DNA from: Dasypus novemcinctus
Lineage: Eukaryota > Chordata > Mammalia > Cingulata > Dasypodidae
DNA length: 64,000 nt
Assembly: GCF_030445035.2 (NCBI RefSeq)
Contig: NC_080673.1
Coordinates: 163,490,216 to 163,554,215 of the forward strand
Reading direction: 5' to 3'
In this document: piece after piece, positions 47,330 through 58,735 of the stretch
How positions within the stretch are numbered: position 1 is the first letter of the stretch
How the letters are laid out: each line of letters starts with the position of its first letter
Position numbers and translations under genes: made by a program
Notes under the pieces: model-generated
What the model was told of the DNA's origin: nothing
The model's database searches: none
Seen by the model: the letters and a program-made list of their open reading frames with translations, nothing else

Positions 47330-48560
47330 CAATTCGAGGGCTTTGCCAGGCTGCAGAGCACACTCTGCTGGGATGCACCCAAACTCCGCGGGCAGCGACA
47401 GCAGAACTCCGAGGACCCCAGCCGCAGAGGCTGCTGCTCAAGAGCAAGGCGAAAGCACGTGAGGCTCAGGCCTCGAAGACCGCGGGGCTTGCAGGGAGAC
47501 TAGAAATCAACCGGAGCAGCTAACACACCTCCCCTTTCCACGGCTCCCCCGGGGACTTAACCCTTGGTGTCCCAGTCCCTTTCGCTCTTGGCCTGCCCAC
47601 TCACTTACCCAACCCCTTTCCAGGCGACGGGCCGCTCCACTGCTATTAAAAGCCGAGGTTGGCGAGAAGGGAGGATATACGCAGGAGGCTGGAGCCAAAA
47701 CACCACTTCCCCTCTAGACCAAGAGTTGGGCAAGTTAGAGGGGGGTTAGGAGGACCAGAGCGAGCCGATGCCGCGGAGCGGAGCGAGGGCGTCCAGCGAA
47801 GGGGGAGGTTGTAGCCGACAACCCCCCCACAGGAGTGGTACGGCCCTGGGCGTGGCGGGGCGGAGGCTTTCCCAGGTCTCTCCCCAGCCCTCTCCCGCCT
47901 TCCTCCCCGCCCCGCCGCGGAGCGCGCGACCGCGCCGTCTGGAGACCACTCCCCCCGGGCCCGGCCGAGCCGCCCCCTCCGTGGCTCCGCCCCTCGCCGA
48001 GAGGCCCCTGCAGCGGTTGCGGGAAGAGCTAGCACAGCTCTGCGACGCCGCCGGCGCCTCTCTTTCCTCCTCCTCCTCCTCCTGCGGGCGTGCGGCAGCC
48101 GCGCCCCGCGGCGGAGCTGCCCGGGGTGGGTGGCGGGGCCTACGCCGCGGCTGAGCGCTCTGCGCGGCGCCGTGACAGGTGCAGCTCCCGGCCGGAGACC
48201 CACCTGCGGCCGCCTCCGCGATGCCCACCATGCGGAGGACAGTGTCCGAGATCCGCTCGCGCGCGGAGGGTGAGTGGTCCCCGCAGCGTGGGATTAGGCG
48301 CTGAGCGCGCGCGGGGGCGGCTCGGGGCCCGCTGAGGTCTGGCTGTGAGCGTGTGGCTGCGTGTTTATGTGTGCATGTCGGGGAAGAGGCGCCCACTCCC
48401 ACTCCCCCCACCCGGGCAGTCTGGCCGTCGCGCTGGTCCCTGGCGGATCGTTTTTCCTGCGCCACTGCCAGTGCGCTCGCAGACCCTTCCCTGGCTCCGG
48501 AGCCACCGGATTGATGTCCTCGGCGGGAGCCCCAAGGTTCGCCTTTCACCGCAGTGTGTC
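47330..48560. promoter_or_regulatory. ATP8A1: CpG island of the ATP8A1 promoter
   Basis: GC-rich, CpG-dense DNA, densest between about 47760 and 48320. No TATA box is visible close to the start codon. GC-box-like motifs occur at 47857-47863 (GGGGCGG), 47905-47916, 47987-47992 (CCGCCC) and 48132-48139 (GGCGGGGC). A TCC tract lies at 48066-48083. This is the usual picture of a broad, TATA-less housekeeping promoter with several start sites. The transcription start cannot be fixed by eye; it probably lies within the 250 bases before 48221. The long minus-strand frame across the island is a by-product of GC richness. Confidence 0.85.
48221..48269 (+). CDS. ATP8A1: ATP8A1 first coding exon (partial gene)
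   Basis: Encodes MPTMRRTVSEIRSRAEG, the last residue being completed by the next exon. This equals, as I remember it, the N-terminus of mammalian ATP8A1, a P4-ATPase that works with a CDC50 subunit and moves phosphatidylserine and phosphatidylethanolamine to the cytosolic leaflet of Golgi, endosome and plasma membranes. The piece is the cytosolic N-tail ahead of the first membrane helix, so no catalytic motif is expected. The exon ends in phase 1 at GAGG, followed by the donor GTGAGTGG at 48270. No upstream ATG is seen in the preceding 80 bases. The ATG at 48221 has G at -3. A second in-frame ATG, codon 4 at 48230, is preceded by CCACC and is in stronger context. The paralogue ATP8A2 starts differently, so it is an unlikely alternative. 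All downstream exons lie outside the window. Confidence 0.92.
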
Positions 48561-49894
48561 CTTTCGGTCCCTGACACCGAGCACTCTCGCCCTGTTCACC
48601 TTTCTCTCCAGTAGCACGCAGACCTCCCCACTTGCATTCAGTTTCCCTTTCCTTGTGGACAGATCCCCAACCTTGCCGCCCACCCTTTTGCAGTCCTCGC
48701 ATCAAAGCTTCCCGAGAAGGGGATGTCCTTTTCCCAGGCTGCAAGATCCTGAGCTTCTCAGAGCGCGAGGAATCTTTCGTTGGGCTTGGGTGCTCAGTGG
48801 GGACCAGGCATTAGAGTCACTGCAGTTTTCCTTCCTGCAGCCGGGTTTGTGGTTTTATTTTGTTTTCTTTTCGTTTTGCCTGAAACTCGCACCTTGGCCG
48901 GCTGAGCTGACTTTCTAGCAAGGTGGAAGCTGTTTTCTCTGCTCCACCCGGGCCAGCTGTTGAATGGCTGGCTACACAACTTGTCAGCATCAAGCAACAG
49001 GAGATGCCCGCAGGTACAAGCATGTAAGCTTGGGAGGGAAGGGGCACCCTCTTCAGCCCATTTTAGGAGCACTCAGCACCTATTTGTCCTGTGGCAGGTG
49101 CTCAGTAAATAAATACTCCTTGATTTTGCTCAGGGCAGAGCTAAGATTATATATATTTTGAGTTTTTGTTTTATTTATCTTTTTTTTTTCAATCCTCCAT
49201 AAACATGTACTTGAATCCTGCAAAAGGTAGAATAACATGTTTTTGAGCACTAGTCTATCTTGCCATTGTTGCTGATTCGCAGTATACCTCTACCCTTTTA
49301 TGTGAGGTGGGTGGTAAAGTGGTTTTAGAAAAAAGATGGAAGTTTGGAGAGTAGTATTCCAGGGGTTCCATTTTATTATTTTTCCTACTCAGATTCCCCA
49401 TGTAAAAAAATGGGGGTGCTAGGCTTCAATAACTATGATTTTCTAATTCCTGCTTTTAGGAAATATTAAATGAAACTGCCCTGGGAGAAGACCACATGGA
49501 CATCAAAACTAACCTGTGTCCTATATAGGAATTTAGCACAGGCTTATTGTCATTTGTAATATACCAAAAAATATTTATAAGGGACATTACAAGAGGCACA
49601 GTTGAATAGATTGTAGCGTTATAAAAATCTCTTGTAGCACAGTAAAAGAAGTATTGATTTTTTTTTTCACACTGAGTCAAATGAATTAATTTTCCTTATC
49701 ACCAATTGGTCATACAGGTAATGAAAATATAGTGGTATTAGTTGAGGTTGTCTTTCAAATAATATCAATCAATGAATTATATACTGTGGGAAGAAGAGAG
49801 AAAAGACCAGAAAGCAATGCAAAACTTGTGGCTTTTGAGAGGATTTTGTTACCATTGAAAGGCTGCAGTTTTGTTTTTGGTTGGCAAGTGTATT

Positions 49895-50070
49895 TTCAAA
49901 GCACTTTCACAAATATCACCTTATGGAACCTTACAATACTCCTAGGGGTAAATGAAGGTGGACTCCCATCTAAAAGATAAGGAAACTGTGGCCCAGAATG
50001 GTTTAATAACTTGCCAAAGGTGGAGTAGGTAGATCAGTGACACATTTGGATTAAGAGCTCCTGGAAAGCC
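49895..50070 (-). repeat. MIR SINE
   Basis: Antisense MIR: CACTTTCACAAATATCACC, AAGATAAGGAAACTGTGGCC, ATAACTTGCCAAAGGTGGAG. Moderately diverged. Confidence 0.65.
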
Positions 50071-50944
50071 AGACTGTTTCTTAGGTATTCTCAGGGCATC
50101 CAGCACAGCTCAGCACATAGTGCTGCTTAGTGAGTAACCCTTCTCTCCCATATTGATTGGTTTCAGTTTGTCATGTGCTTGGCACCTTGCTCAGGATTGT
50201 GCTGAAAACAGAATAATGACTTCGGCCTGGTGATGCTGCTCATTGCCTCCACCCCCGCCTTTCTTTCCGAAGTAATAGTAGTCTCCTTTCATAGCTCCTG
50301 CTGCCTACAAGGCCTCAGCTGATTTGATCAGGGTGAACTCCTGATCCAAGAGCAGCCAATTTATAGGTGGCTCAGATACATGTAACCTTGTGGTTTGGCT
50401 CAAGAGGATTCTCTGTGCTGATCATATCTCTCTCAGGGAACATTAAGCTTAGAGACTTAGAGTGAAAATTGAAGCAGAAAGGGGCAGAGGTGAAAGGGAA
50501 AAGAATGTCTGGCTGTAATGGGTCATGTGAATGCTGATATGAGGAAGCAGAAACAGTCAGTGAACAAAGAAAGGAGAGAGAATGAAATGGATGGGCACAT
50601 AGATACTAAGAGAGGATAGCCAGACCTTGGAGCACTTTCCCTCCCTGTTTCTAGTTCTCAGCAAGAAAAACAAGCCGTTTTCTTCCGTTAAAGTGATTGA
50701 ATGCCTTTCTTTTCCCTGCATCCAGATCGGCCAGATCCATCATCCTGCATACAAGTTGTTTACAACCAAATTGGGGCATAAGGACTTACATGAAATAGAG
50801 AATTAATAGTCTAAAAGAGGATCTTATTATAATAAATGGTCATTGTGCTTGCTGTGGGTGACACACAACCAATGGAAGATGATTTGAGAACAGGAGGTCT
50901 GCCGAGGGAATGTTTCATTGAAGAATGATTCTAGATGAGCCCTA

Positions 50945-51122
50945 AAGCAGTGCTTCTCAAAGTTGAAGCTGCACTGACCCACCTAGGGATCTTGATAAGA
51001 TGCCAGTTCTGATTCAGTGGGTCTGGGGTAGAGCTGGAGTTCTTGCATTTCTGACAAACTTCCAGATAATTAGGGGGAGGATGCTGGCCCATGAGTTGCA
51101 CTCTTGAGTTGCCAGGTTCTAA
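50945..51122 (+). mobile_element. MER5A-like hAT MITE
   Basis: Starts AGCAGTGCTTCTCAAAGTTG and has CACCTAGGGATCTTGATAAG, TGATTCAGTGGGTCTGGGG and GAGTTCTTGCATTTCTGAC in the MER5A order. The right terminus is degraded. Confidence 0.8.
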
Positions 51123-51644
51123 AGGCTATGGCCATCCATTTCACTGGTGAGGAGGGTATGGAAGGTAAAGAGTAACTACCTGAAAAAGTGGCGAAAATGA
51201 ACGTGGCTTATTTCAGAGTTTTTTAGGAAATTGACTTGGAGCAGAGAGAAACTGGAATGAGTAGGATATAAATTTGGATAGGTGAAGTACTGCTAGATTA
51301 CAGAGTAGTTTAAATGCAAGATGAGTCATTTGGATATAGAACTGAATATTTAAACAGGATCTTAGATTTCTTATAATCTAACTTTTCATTCAATCATGAT
51401 GCCAATGTATAACTTGTCTGACAGGAGCCAAATCATTGTAGGGGAGTGACATTCCAAAAGAATTGTCCTAGAAAGCTAAATCTGGAATTGTGTTGGATCG
51501 TTTGGCGGGAATGGCACTTTAGAGAGACTGATTGGGAGGCTACTGCAGAAAAGTCTAAAATGACAACCAGGATAAATATTGGAGTCAAGCAGTGAGGGAG
51601 AAATACTAAGGGAGGAATCTGAGAGAGGTTTCTGAGAAAATCAC

Positions 51645-51840
51645 TCATTCATTTAGCACAGATATTTTAAAATCCTACAAGTCCCATTCTAGGTACTTGG
51701 GATACATCAGTGAACAGAAGAGAAAAATCCCTGCCCTCTTGATGCTTACATTCTAGTGAGGCATGAGACAAAGCAAAGAAAATGAGTAAGCAAATTATGG
51801 GAAAAAAATTTAGGATGTTAATAATAGGGTGGGTTAGTGG
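51645..51840 (-). mobile_element. L2 LINE fragment, left part
   Basis: CCATTCTAGGTACTTGGGAT, ACATCAGTGAACAGAAGAG, AAAATCCCTGCCCTCTTGAT and GCTTACATTCTAGTGAGGC are antisense L2 blocks. It resumes at 52080 after a young L1 insert. Confidence 0.7.
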
Positions 51841-51844
51841 AAAA

Positions 51845-52078
51845 ATACACCAAATGTAAGACATGGACTATAATTAGTAGTACTGTTTTGACAATGCTCT
51901 TTCATCATTTGTAACAAATGTTCCGCAGCAATGCAAGGTGGTGGTGGGGAGAGGTATGGGAGCCCTGTATGTTATATATGTTTTTTTTGTAAGTTCACAA
52001 CTTTTACTATACACTTAACTGTTTATGTATGTTCATGTATGAATGGCATACTTTAATAAAAAATTTTTTTGAATGGAA
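51845..52078 (+). mobile_element. L1 3' end, 5'-truncated insertion
   Basis: Sense L1 3' UTR: ATTAGTAGTACTGTTTTGAC, TTTCATCATTTGTAACAAAT, GTTCCGCAGCAATGCAAGG, and finally CTTTAATAAAAAATTTTTTT with a polyA signal near 52050. It interrupts an L2. It ends in an A tract at 52076-52087. Confidence 0.7.
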
Positions 52079-52079
52079 A

Positions 52080-52365
52080 AAAAAAAAGGCAAGATGCCCA
52101 AGGTTACTTGGTGGATTGCAATTTTAAATAGGTTGGTTAGGGTATCCTTCATTGAAAAGCTGACAAGAAGAAGGCCAGGAATTAGCCTGGTGGGGATCTG
52201 GGGGAAGAGTGTGCCAGGCAGAGGGAATGGCCAGAGCAAAGGTGCCAAGGCAGGAGAGAGTCCGGAGTGTTGAAAGAATAGTGAGGGAGAGAACAGTAGG
52301 AAATGAGGTTACAAAGATGACATCATAGGACTTAGTGACAGACTGAATACAGGGCAGGAGAGATA
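52080..52365 (-). mobile_element. L2 LINE fragment, right part
   Basis: AGGTTGGTTAGGGTATCCTT, GGGGGAAGAGTGTGCCAGGC, AGAGGGAATGGCCAGAGCAA and AGGTGCCAAGGCAGGAGAGA are diagnostic antisense L2 blocks in the correct order after those at 51645-51840. Confidence 0.8.
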
Positions 52366-52369
52366 TGAA

Positions 52370-52565
52370 TAAAATTTTTTAAAAGGCTTTTCCCAAACAG
52401 TAATTTCAAATTTTAATGTTTACAAGATCCTGGGTATCTAATTTAAAATGCACTACTGGCTGCCTCGTGATGATCCTCTTCAGTAGATCTGGGGTGTACT
52501 GGGGATCTGCATTTTTCATGAGCTTCCCAGGATATTCTGATGTGGGTGAACACTGCTTTATAGTC
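52370..52565 (+). mobile_element. MER5-type hAT MITE
   Basis: TTTAATGTTTACAAGATCCT, TTCAGTAGATCTGGGGTGTA, GGGGATCTGCATTTTTCATG and CACTGCTTTATAG match the internal order of MER5-group elements; termini are degraded. Confidence 0.6.
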
Positions 52566-54224
52566 TTGAACCTGATTGATTGGGAAGATCTATTACAAAT
52601 AAGGAAACTGAGAAAGAGGGTTGCTACAATAGGGAAGATGTTAAATCAAAGTTTGAAGTAATAGCAGAACATCTAAATGGATATGTCTCAAAGATATTTA
52701 GAAATTTGGAGGTCAGAGATGGAAAAAATAAATTTGGAAATCTTCAGTTCACAAATAAAGAGCTGAAACCCTTATAGTAGATAAATGTGTCCAGAAAATG
52801 AGTATCAATAAAGCTTAAGGCTAAGAATTTTGAGTCCCTTCATTCCTAGTCCATTAAATCAAATGGGTCTCTGAAAACAGCTGTAAGAAGACTAAAAAAC
52901 TAAGATTGGAAAAATGTTGGCTTATATAAAATAGAGCTGTTCTCACTCTTGTAAAACAAGTATTGAAGTAGGCAGTCTTGGGCTGCTGTACCTGCTAACA
53001 TAGTCATAAGGGTCCCTGACCCTGACTCTTTATGCCTTTTTCAGAACTTCGTCATCCTTAGTGTGTAATTTCCAGAAAGTCACAAAATGGTTGCTGGAGT
53101 TCCCGCTATCATGTAGTAGTTCCAGGCAGGAAAAATATTGATAGGCAAGAGAGTAAAGGATTTTCTTAGCAGTACCTTACAAAGTCTAATGCTTATTTTG
53201 CGTTGGCTGTCCCTATCAGTGGAGGGTGGGAGGATGGGAAGGAGCTGGAAAATGTAGTTTTCCAGCTGAACCCATTGCTCAGTGTTGCATTACTAAAGGA
53301 GAAAGGAAAAGTGGTTATTAGGTAGGCAGAGGCTAAGTCACAGTCCTGTACCAAATTTCTAAAGGCTCTTACTGGAATAAAATAGGAACAGTATGGTCTA
53401 GAGCTCATACTTTCCTCAGAACTAAGGAAATACACCTAGTATTTGCATTTTCTTCTGCTGTTATAAAATGTAAGAACATTCACCTGTTATGTAAAATATG
53501 CACTATGTGATATGTTCAGGAGATGCCGTAGGAATTGTTTCCTTGAACTGGTCTATATAAATGGCAACTCTAAAATGTTTGCAAATACATAACTGATGTA
53601 TGTTTCATTCACTTAAAAGATAAAAGGAACAGTAAAACTAGTTTCCATAAAAATCATTAAAGGAAACATTCTGGGGGGCAATTTCAGTTGTCCAGGTAGA
53701 AGGAGATTAAGAATCTTTGTTCCTTTAATAAGCATTTAATATGCACCTGCCATTTGCCACCTATTTAGGTAGTGGTACAAAAAAGTTGTGGTGAATGAAG
53801 GAGATCCCTAGGAAAAGGTGGAGACTTTAAAGCTTTAAAACTGACGTGACACTGTGAGAGAGAAGGTGTGTGTATGTAGTGACACCTTATGTGATCAGTT
53901 TTTGAGAATCTCAAAATATGTGCCATTTTTCTTAGTGTAATTCTGGAAATATTAAGTGCAATAGAACTAAATTATTTTAAGTTTTCATTCATTTCCTCAT
54001 GTTATCATTTCTAAAACAGTGAGAATTGAAGCATGGGATTAAATTAAGTCATAGGAAAAGTATGCACAGGCCAGAGGATGCTTTTAAGTTAGTGAAATGT
54101 TGCCTGGGTCTCTATGCACGTAGTTTCATTAGATTGTAAGTGTTGTGAAGGAAACATCGTTCACCCTCACTCTTTCCTCTTTACTGGAACTCAGACCTTT
54201 CAATGAAAATGATCTTATCTTCGC

Positions 54225-54362
54225 ATAGTATGCTCTCTAAGGACAGGTTTTTTTGGTCTGTTTTATTTACTGATGTTTTCATCCCATGGATATGGACGAC
54301 ACTACCTGGCACATAGTAGAAGCTTGAATATTGCTTGAATGTATGAATGTATGAATGAATCC
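54225..54362 (+). mobile_element. L2 3' end with GAAT tail
   Basis: AAGGACAGGTTTTTTTGGTC, ACTACCTGGCACATAGTAGA and a terminal TGTATGAATGTATGAATGAA tract form a sense L2 3' terminus. Confidence 0.65.
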
Positions 54363-54489
54363 TATGACGAACAGATGAAACTGCTTACAGTTCAATCTGT
54401 AAAATCTTCTCAGCTAAATCCAGACATACTTAGTAACCCTCATACTCATGCTTGCTGTTCCATGTTTGTCAAATGAATGAATAACTTTA

Positions 54490-54915
54490 TTCATTGAAGT
54501 AGTTTAACTTTTTCTCTTGATTGTGGAAGTAATTCCTGCTCATTTGGAAAATTCACACTGCAAAAAGGTTTAAAGAAAAGAGTAAAAATCATCCAAAACC
54601 ATGCCATCCAAAGGTAATCACTGTTAACATTTTGGTATATTTCCTTTCCAACTCTTTTCTAGGAAAGAGAAAGAAATTTATTTGTTAGAAAAAGGAGATC
54701 ACAGTCTACCTTATTTTAAATCTTTTCCCCCACATAATAGCATTTCATGAACATCCTTGCCTATCAAACTTAAATTTATATAAACTCCATATAGATGGAG
54801 TCCTTGCTTATTGTCACTATTGTATCCTTCTCTGTGCCTAGACAGTGTTTGGCACTTAGGTAGGGGCTCAACAACTATATTTCTATGTACAGATCTCTAT
54901 TATTACTTTAATGGC
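54490..54915 (-). mobile_element. Old L1 3' region, left part
   Basis: TAATCACTGTTAACATTTTG with GTATATTTCCTTTCCAAC is the antisense 3' UTR of an old L1. It appears to continue at 55320 past an LTR insertion. A L2/MIR-like 3' terminus (54830-54870) may be embedded. Confidence 0.5.
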
Positions 54916-55318
54916 AGCTGGCTTAGTTTGCCAGGGTGTTCTGACAAATACTACATAGTGAATTGACTTAAACAGTAGTTTATTCTCATGATTTCGGAGA
55001 TAGAAAGATTTGCTTCCTTCAGGGGTGGATAGTGCTCTTGCTGGCTGGCAATCCTTGGGTTCCTTGGCTTTCCTGTCACCGGACAGTATCTCATTTCTTG
55101 TCTGCATTCCCTCTGACTCTCAGCTTATCCCTTTGACCTTTATTTCTTTATAGGCCTTCTAGTAATAGAATCAAAGCCCATCCTCATTCACTTGGCCACA
55201 ACTTAACTATAAGCAGCATCTTCAAAAGGTCCTAACCTTTTGAATTCACACTCACAGAAATGGGATTAAGGTTAAGAACAAGTTTCTTCTAAGGGTACAT
55301 AACTCGGTGTATTATAAC
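54916..55318 (-). mobile_element. MaLR-like LTR, antisense
   Basis: Plus reading begins TTTGCCAGGGTGTTCTGACA with AAATACTACATAG and ends CACTCACAGAAATGGGATTA, TAAGAACAAGTTTCTTCTAA. It has the same overall order as the antisense LTRs at 9029 and 33785. Confidence 0.7.
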
Positions 55319-55419
55319 AGCTTAGCATTTTTATGTCAGTATGTAATAATTTACTAAGGAATCTACTAAATGGCTCCACTTAGGTCATTTCAGTTTTTTG
55401 TTTGTTTTTTAACATACAG

Positions 55420-56690
55420 CTCTTGAATAAGCATCTTTGCACATCTTTAAACACTTTTCTGATTATTTCTTTGTAAAAGGTCCCTAGAAATGGGATTTCT
55501 GAGTCAACATTATGTACCTTTTTATGCTTTTCATAAATTTTTGAAAGATTATAGCAATTTACACTACTGGTATGTGATAATGAAAGTGAACATGTTCCTG
55601 TTTCTCTCCCTTCACCAATACTGGATAGTGTTATTTTTTATTTTTAATGAACGTGAAGGGCAAAAAAATGGATCTTTAAGTTTACACTGGCTTGATTATT
55701 AGTTAGGCTGAAGATATTTTGTTAAGTTTAGTGATTATATTTTTTTCCTGAATTGCTTATTCATTTCCTTTTGTGAGGCTTTTTTCATGTTGAATTATAA
55801 GTTGCTTATGTGTTACAGATAATAATTCTTTTCCCTGCTTATAGTTTATCTTTTAACTTTGTTTATAGTGCTTTCTCTTAGATATAAGTTGAATCTCATG
55901 AAGTAAGTCTTTCCCTTTTTCATTAATGTCATGTTTCTAATATGAAGATAATGAAAGTATTTTACTTATATATTTCTTCTAGTATTTTTAGATTTCATTT
56001 AAAACACTTAACATCTATAATTTCTGTAGGATTTCTTTTGCTGTGAAATATGAGGTAGGAATCTTCTTTTTCCCGAGGTCATTATTCCCCTGACATGATA
56101 ACTATTTATTTAATCCCTTCCATACTGTTTCAAGGCACTACTGTTTTTATATTATATTTACATATATAATTGAGTTATTTCTAGAAATTTTTTTTGCCTC
56201 TCTTCTCCCTATGCCTCTATTTTGTATTTTGGTCTGTATCTTTGGTCCCTATTATCAAATTATTTTATTGCAACTTAATAAAAACTCTCCTACGCTCCTT
56301 GCTCTTTTTGCTAAAATTTTCTGGTTATTTTCATGTTTTTTTCCTCTTTGAACTTGTGAATGCATCACTTAGTCTGTTTACAAAATATGTTGTGATCTTT
56401 ATTAGGATTTCATTAAGTTTATAAATTTATATTGAGAGGATTAGTATCTTTAATGTATTGAGTCATGTTTCTCCATTTATTGATATCTTTTTCCATTTAC
56501 TAGTTTTCTTAAAATAAGTCCAGCATATTTTGATGATCTTCCCTAAATAAATTATATTTTGTGAAAGTATTGGGAATGGGGTCTTTACAAAATTGTATTT
56601 TCTTGCTTCTGATTGTTAATGTCTGTAAGGAAGCTATTGATTTTGAAACTGAGCATTGCTCTTTCATTCTTTTTTTCTTCCTTCCTTTCA
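55420..56690 (-). mobile_element. Old L1, 3' UTR into ORF2
   Basis: TTGAATAAGCATCTTTGCAC, TCCCTAGAAATGGGATTTC, TTTGTGAGGCTTTTTTCAT and later CTAAAATTTTCTGGTTATTT and TTAGGATTTCATTAAGTTTA follow the antisense L1 ORF2 order. Highly diverged. Confidence 0.55.
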
Positions 56691-57040
56691 CCCTAAATGA
56701 TTCTAGGTTTAGGGTTCTACTGTCTGCCTAGAGAGAAGTCTCTCACAGCTTTTCGGGTTTGGGGAAGTGTTTTGGCTAATGTAACACACAGTGTGCCTTG
56801 CACAAGATTTCATGGCATCAAGACCACGCTGAGGCCTCCACACCTCCCATGACTTGTTAAGAATGAATCGTCCTGCCCCACTCTCCCCCTGTTCATCTGG
56901 GCTTGGACCCATCATATCAGTGGATCATCTGGTAATTCTATGGCCCAGGATACAACTTTCTGCAGAGAATGTTCTGTCTGTATTCCTTGGAAAGGACTGA
57001 ACCCTGTTTCTGGCAACTTTGGACTACCTGCAGTTTGTTT
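56691..57040. other. Unassigned, GC-richer segment in old L1
   Basis: About 350 bp of distinct composition between L1 pieces (GTCTGCCTAGAGAGAAGTCT; CACACCTCCCATGACTTGTT). It is not L1-like. It may be another insertion, but no termini or duplication were found. Confidence 0.4.
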
Positions 57041-57736
57041 GTTTTTATAATTATAGAAGTTATGGGTTTACAGAACAATCATGCATAAAATATATGGTTC
57101 CCGTATACCACCCTGTTATTAACACCTTGCTTTGTTGTGATACATTTGTTACAATCGATAAAGGCACATATTTAGAAGTATTCTATTAACTATAGTCAAT
57201 GGTTTAACTTAGGGTTCACTGTTTGTATTGTGTAGTTCCATGAATTTTTTAAAAGTTGTATTCTAGTATCTCATATACAACCTAAATTTTCTCCTTTAGC
57301 AACATTCATATATATAATTCAGTGCTGTTAATTACATTCACAGTGTTGTGCTACCCCCACCAAAATTTTTCCATCATCTCAAGTAGGAACTCTCTGCATT
57401 TTAAACCTTAATTCCCTATTCCCTACTGCTACCCTGTCCCCTGGTATATTCTAGATTCTGACTCTCAGTTTGCTTATTCTAATTATTTTATTTCAGTGAG
57501 ATCATTTGTCCTTTTGTATCTGGCTCATTTCACGCAATATAATGTCTTCAAGCATCATCCATGTCTCAAGTATCAGAACTTCATTACTGAATAATATCGC
57601 ATTATATGTATATACCACATTTTGTTCATTTATTGGTTGATGGGCACATGGGTTGCTTCCATCTTTTGACAGTTGTGAATAATGCCGCTATGAACATTGG
57701 TGTGCAAATATCTGTTCAAGTGCCTGCTTTCAGTTT
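57041..57736 (-). mobile_element. L1 3'-end insertion, 5'-truncated
   Basis: Antisense L1 3' UTR closely similar to that of element B: GTTATGGGTTTACAGAACAA, TTGTTACAATCGATAAAGG, AATTCAGTGCTGTTAATTAC, TTTTGTATCTGGCTCATTTC, AATGCCGCTATGAACATTGG, and GTTCAAGTGCCTGCTTTCAG at its truncated end. Confidence 0.8.
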
Positions 57737-57860
57737 TGTGAAAATATTAGGAATGGGGTCCTTTCAAAATTGTAGTTTCTTCCTTTGATTGTTAGTGCAT
57801 GTAAGAGAGCTCTTGATTTGAACCTGACCATCAGTCTGAATTCTTTCATTTTTGGTAGTT
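57737..57860 (-). mobile_element. L1 ORF2 fragment, second copy
   Basis: GTGAAAATATTAGGAATGGG, CCTTTCAAAATTGTAGTTTC and TTGTTAGTGCATGTAAGAG repeat, with roughly one difference in four to five bases, the segment at 56562-56665. It is the antisense ORF2 region that reads ...TTGTTAGTGTATAG... in L1s. Confidence 0.55.
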
Positions 57861-58204
57861 TTCAGTTAATTTTCTTCTCTGTAGGTTTTAAATGATATTG
57901 TGTATCATGAACCAAAGTCTTTTTAAAAAGGTTTACAATTAATTAACCTTGACCGAGTACATTTGGATTAGTCAATTTTTTTTCCAGCAACATGGCTTCT
58001 TTTTTACCTGCTGAAGGATTACTCAGATTTCAACTTACTGATTTTAATTCATGTAGCAGTCATATCCATGTACATACATGTATATAATAGCCTAGGTATT
58101 ACTCTAGTTTTTCTTCAAAGAGTAGTGGTCAGAATTCAGACCAGTTGGGATTTAACTAATGGTTCCATGGAATCTATCAAATTGGCATTCATATCTCAGA
58201 TCAA

Positions 58205-58735
58205 AACTGAAAGAAATAAAAGTGAGCCATATGGGGAGTGGGTGTAGCTCAAGGTTGAGTTCCTGCTTCCCATATACAAGGTCCCAGGTTTGATCCCCAG
58301 TACCTCCTAAAAACAAAACAAATGAAAAATAATTCTCATTGGGGAGCGGGTGTAGATCATTGGTTGATTGCCTGCTTCCCATGTACAATGTCCTAGGTTC
58401 AATCCCTGGTACCTCCTAAAAAACCAAAACAAACAACAACAAAAAGTGAGCCATAAATGCTGGACACATATGTAGCTTTAAATTTTCTAGTAGCCACATT
58501 AAAAAGTAAAAAGAGACAGGTGAAATAATGTTCATAATACATTTTTTAACCCACTCTAAAATATTTCCTTTTCAGCATGTTACAATATAAAAATTAGTAA
58601 CGTGTTATTTACATTCATTTTTATACCAAGTTTTTTAAATCCAATGTGTATTTTATATTTACATAATTTGGACTAGGCCCATTTCAACTGTCAATAGGTT
58701 TCTGTGGCTAATTGATATTATACTGAACAGCACAG
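58205..58735 (+). mobile_element. hAT-type MITE split by a SINE dimer
   Basis: Outside the SINEs the sequence reads AAGAAATAAAAGTGAGCCAT, TAAATTTTCTAGTAGCCACA, AAGTAAAAAGAGACAGGTGA, CAATGTGTATTTTATATTTA, GGACTAGGCCCATTTCAACT and a right end ACTGAACAGCACAG. This is the same CTGTCCAATAG-type family as 4095-4300, here almost full length. Confidence 0.75.
58232..58441 (+). mobile_element. Head-to-tail DAS-SINE dimer
   Basis: Two short DAS units in the same orientation, starting at 58233 (GGGGAGTGGGTGTAGCTCAA) and 58341 (GGGGAGCGGGTGTAGATCAT). Each has a B-box region (GGTCCCAGGTTTGATCCCCA; GTCCTAGGTTCAATCCCTGG) and its own A-rich tail. An exact 14-bp duplication, AAAAGTGAGCCATA, brackets the pair at 58218-58231 and 58442-58455. 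No duplication surrounds the second unit alone, so the pair most likely inserted as one RNA. Confidence 0.85.

Noticed and set aside
47746..48744. 332-codon minus-strand open frame across the CpG island
   Set aside because: It overlaps the ATP8A1 exon and promoter antisense. It is rich in R, G, A and P as expected from GC-rich DNA, has no domain I recognise, and stop codons are rare by composition alone.
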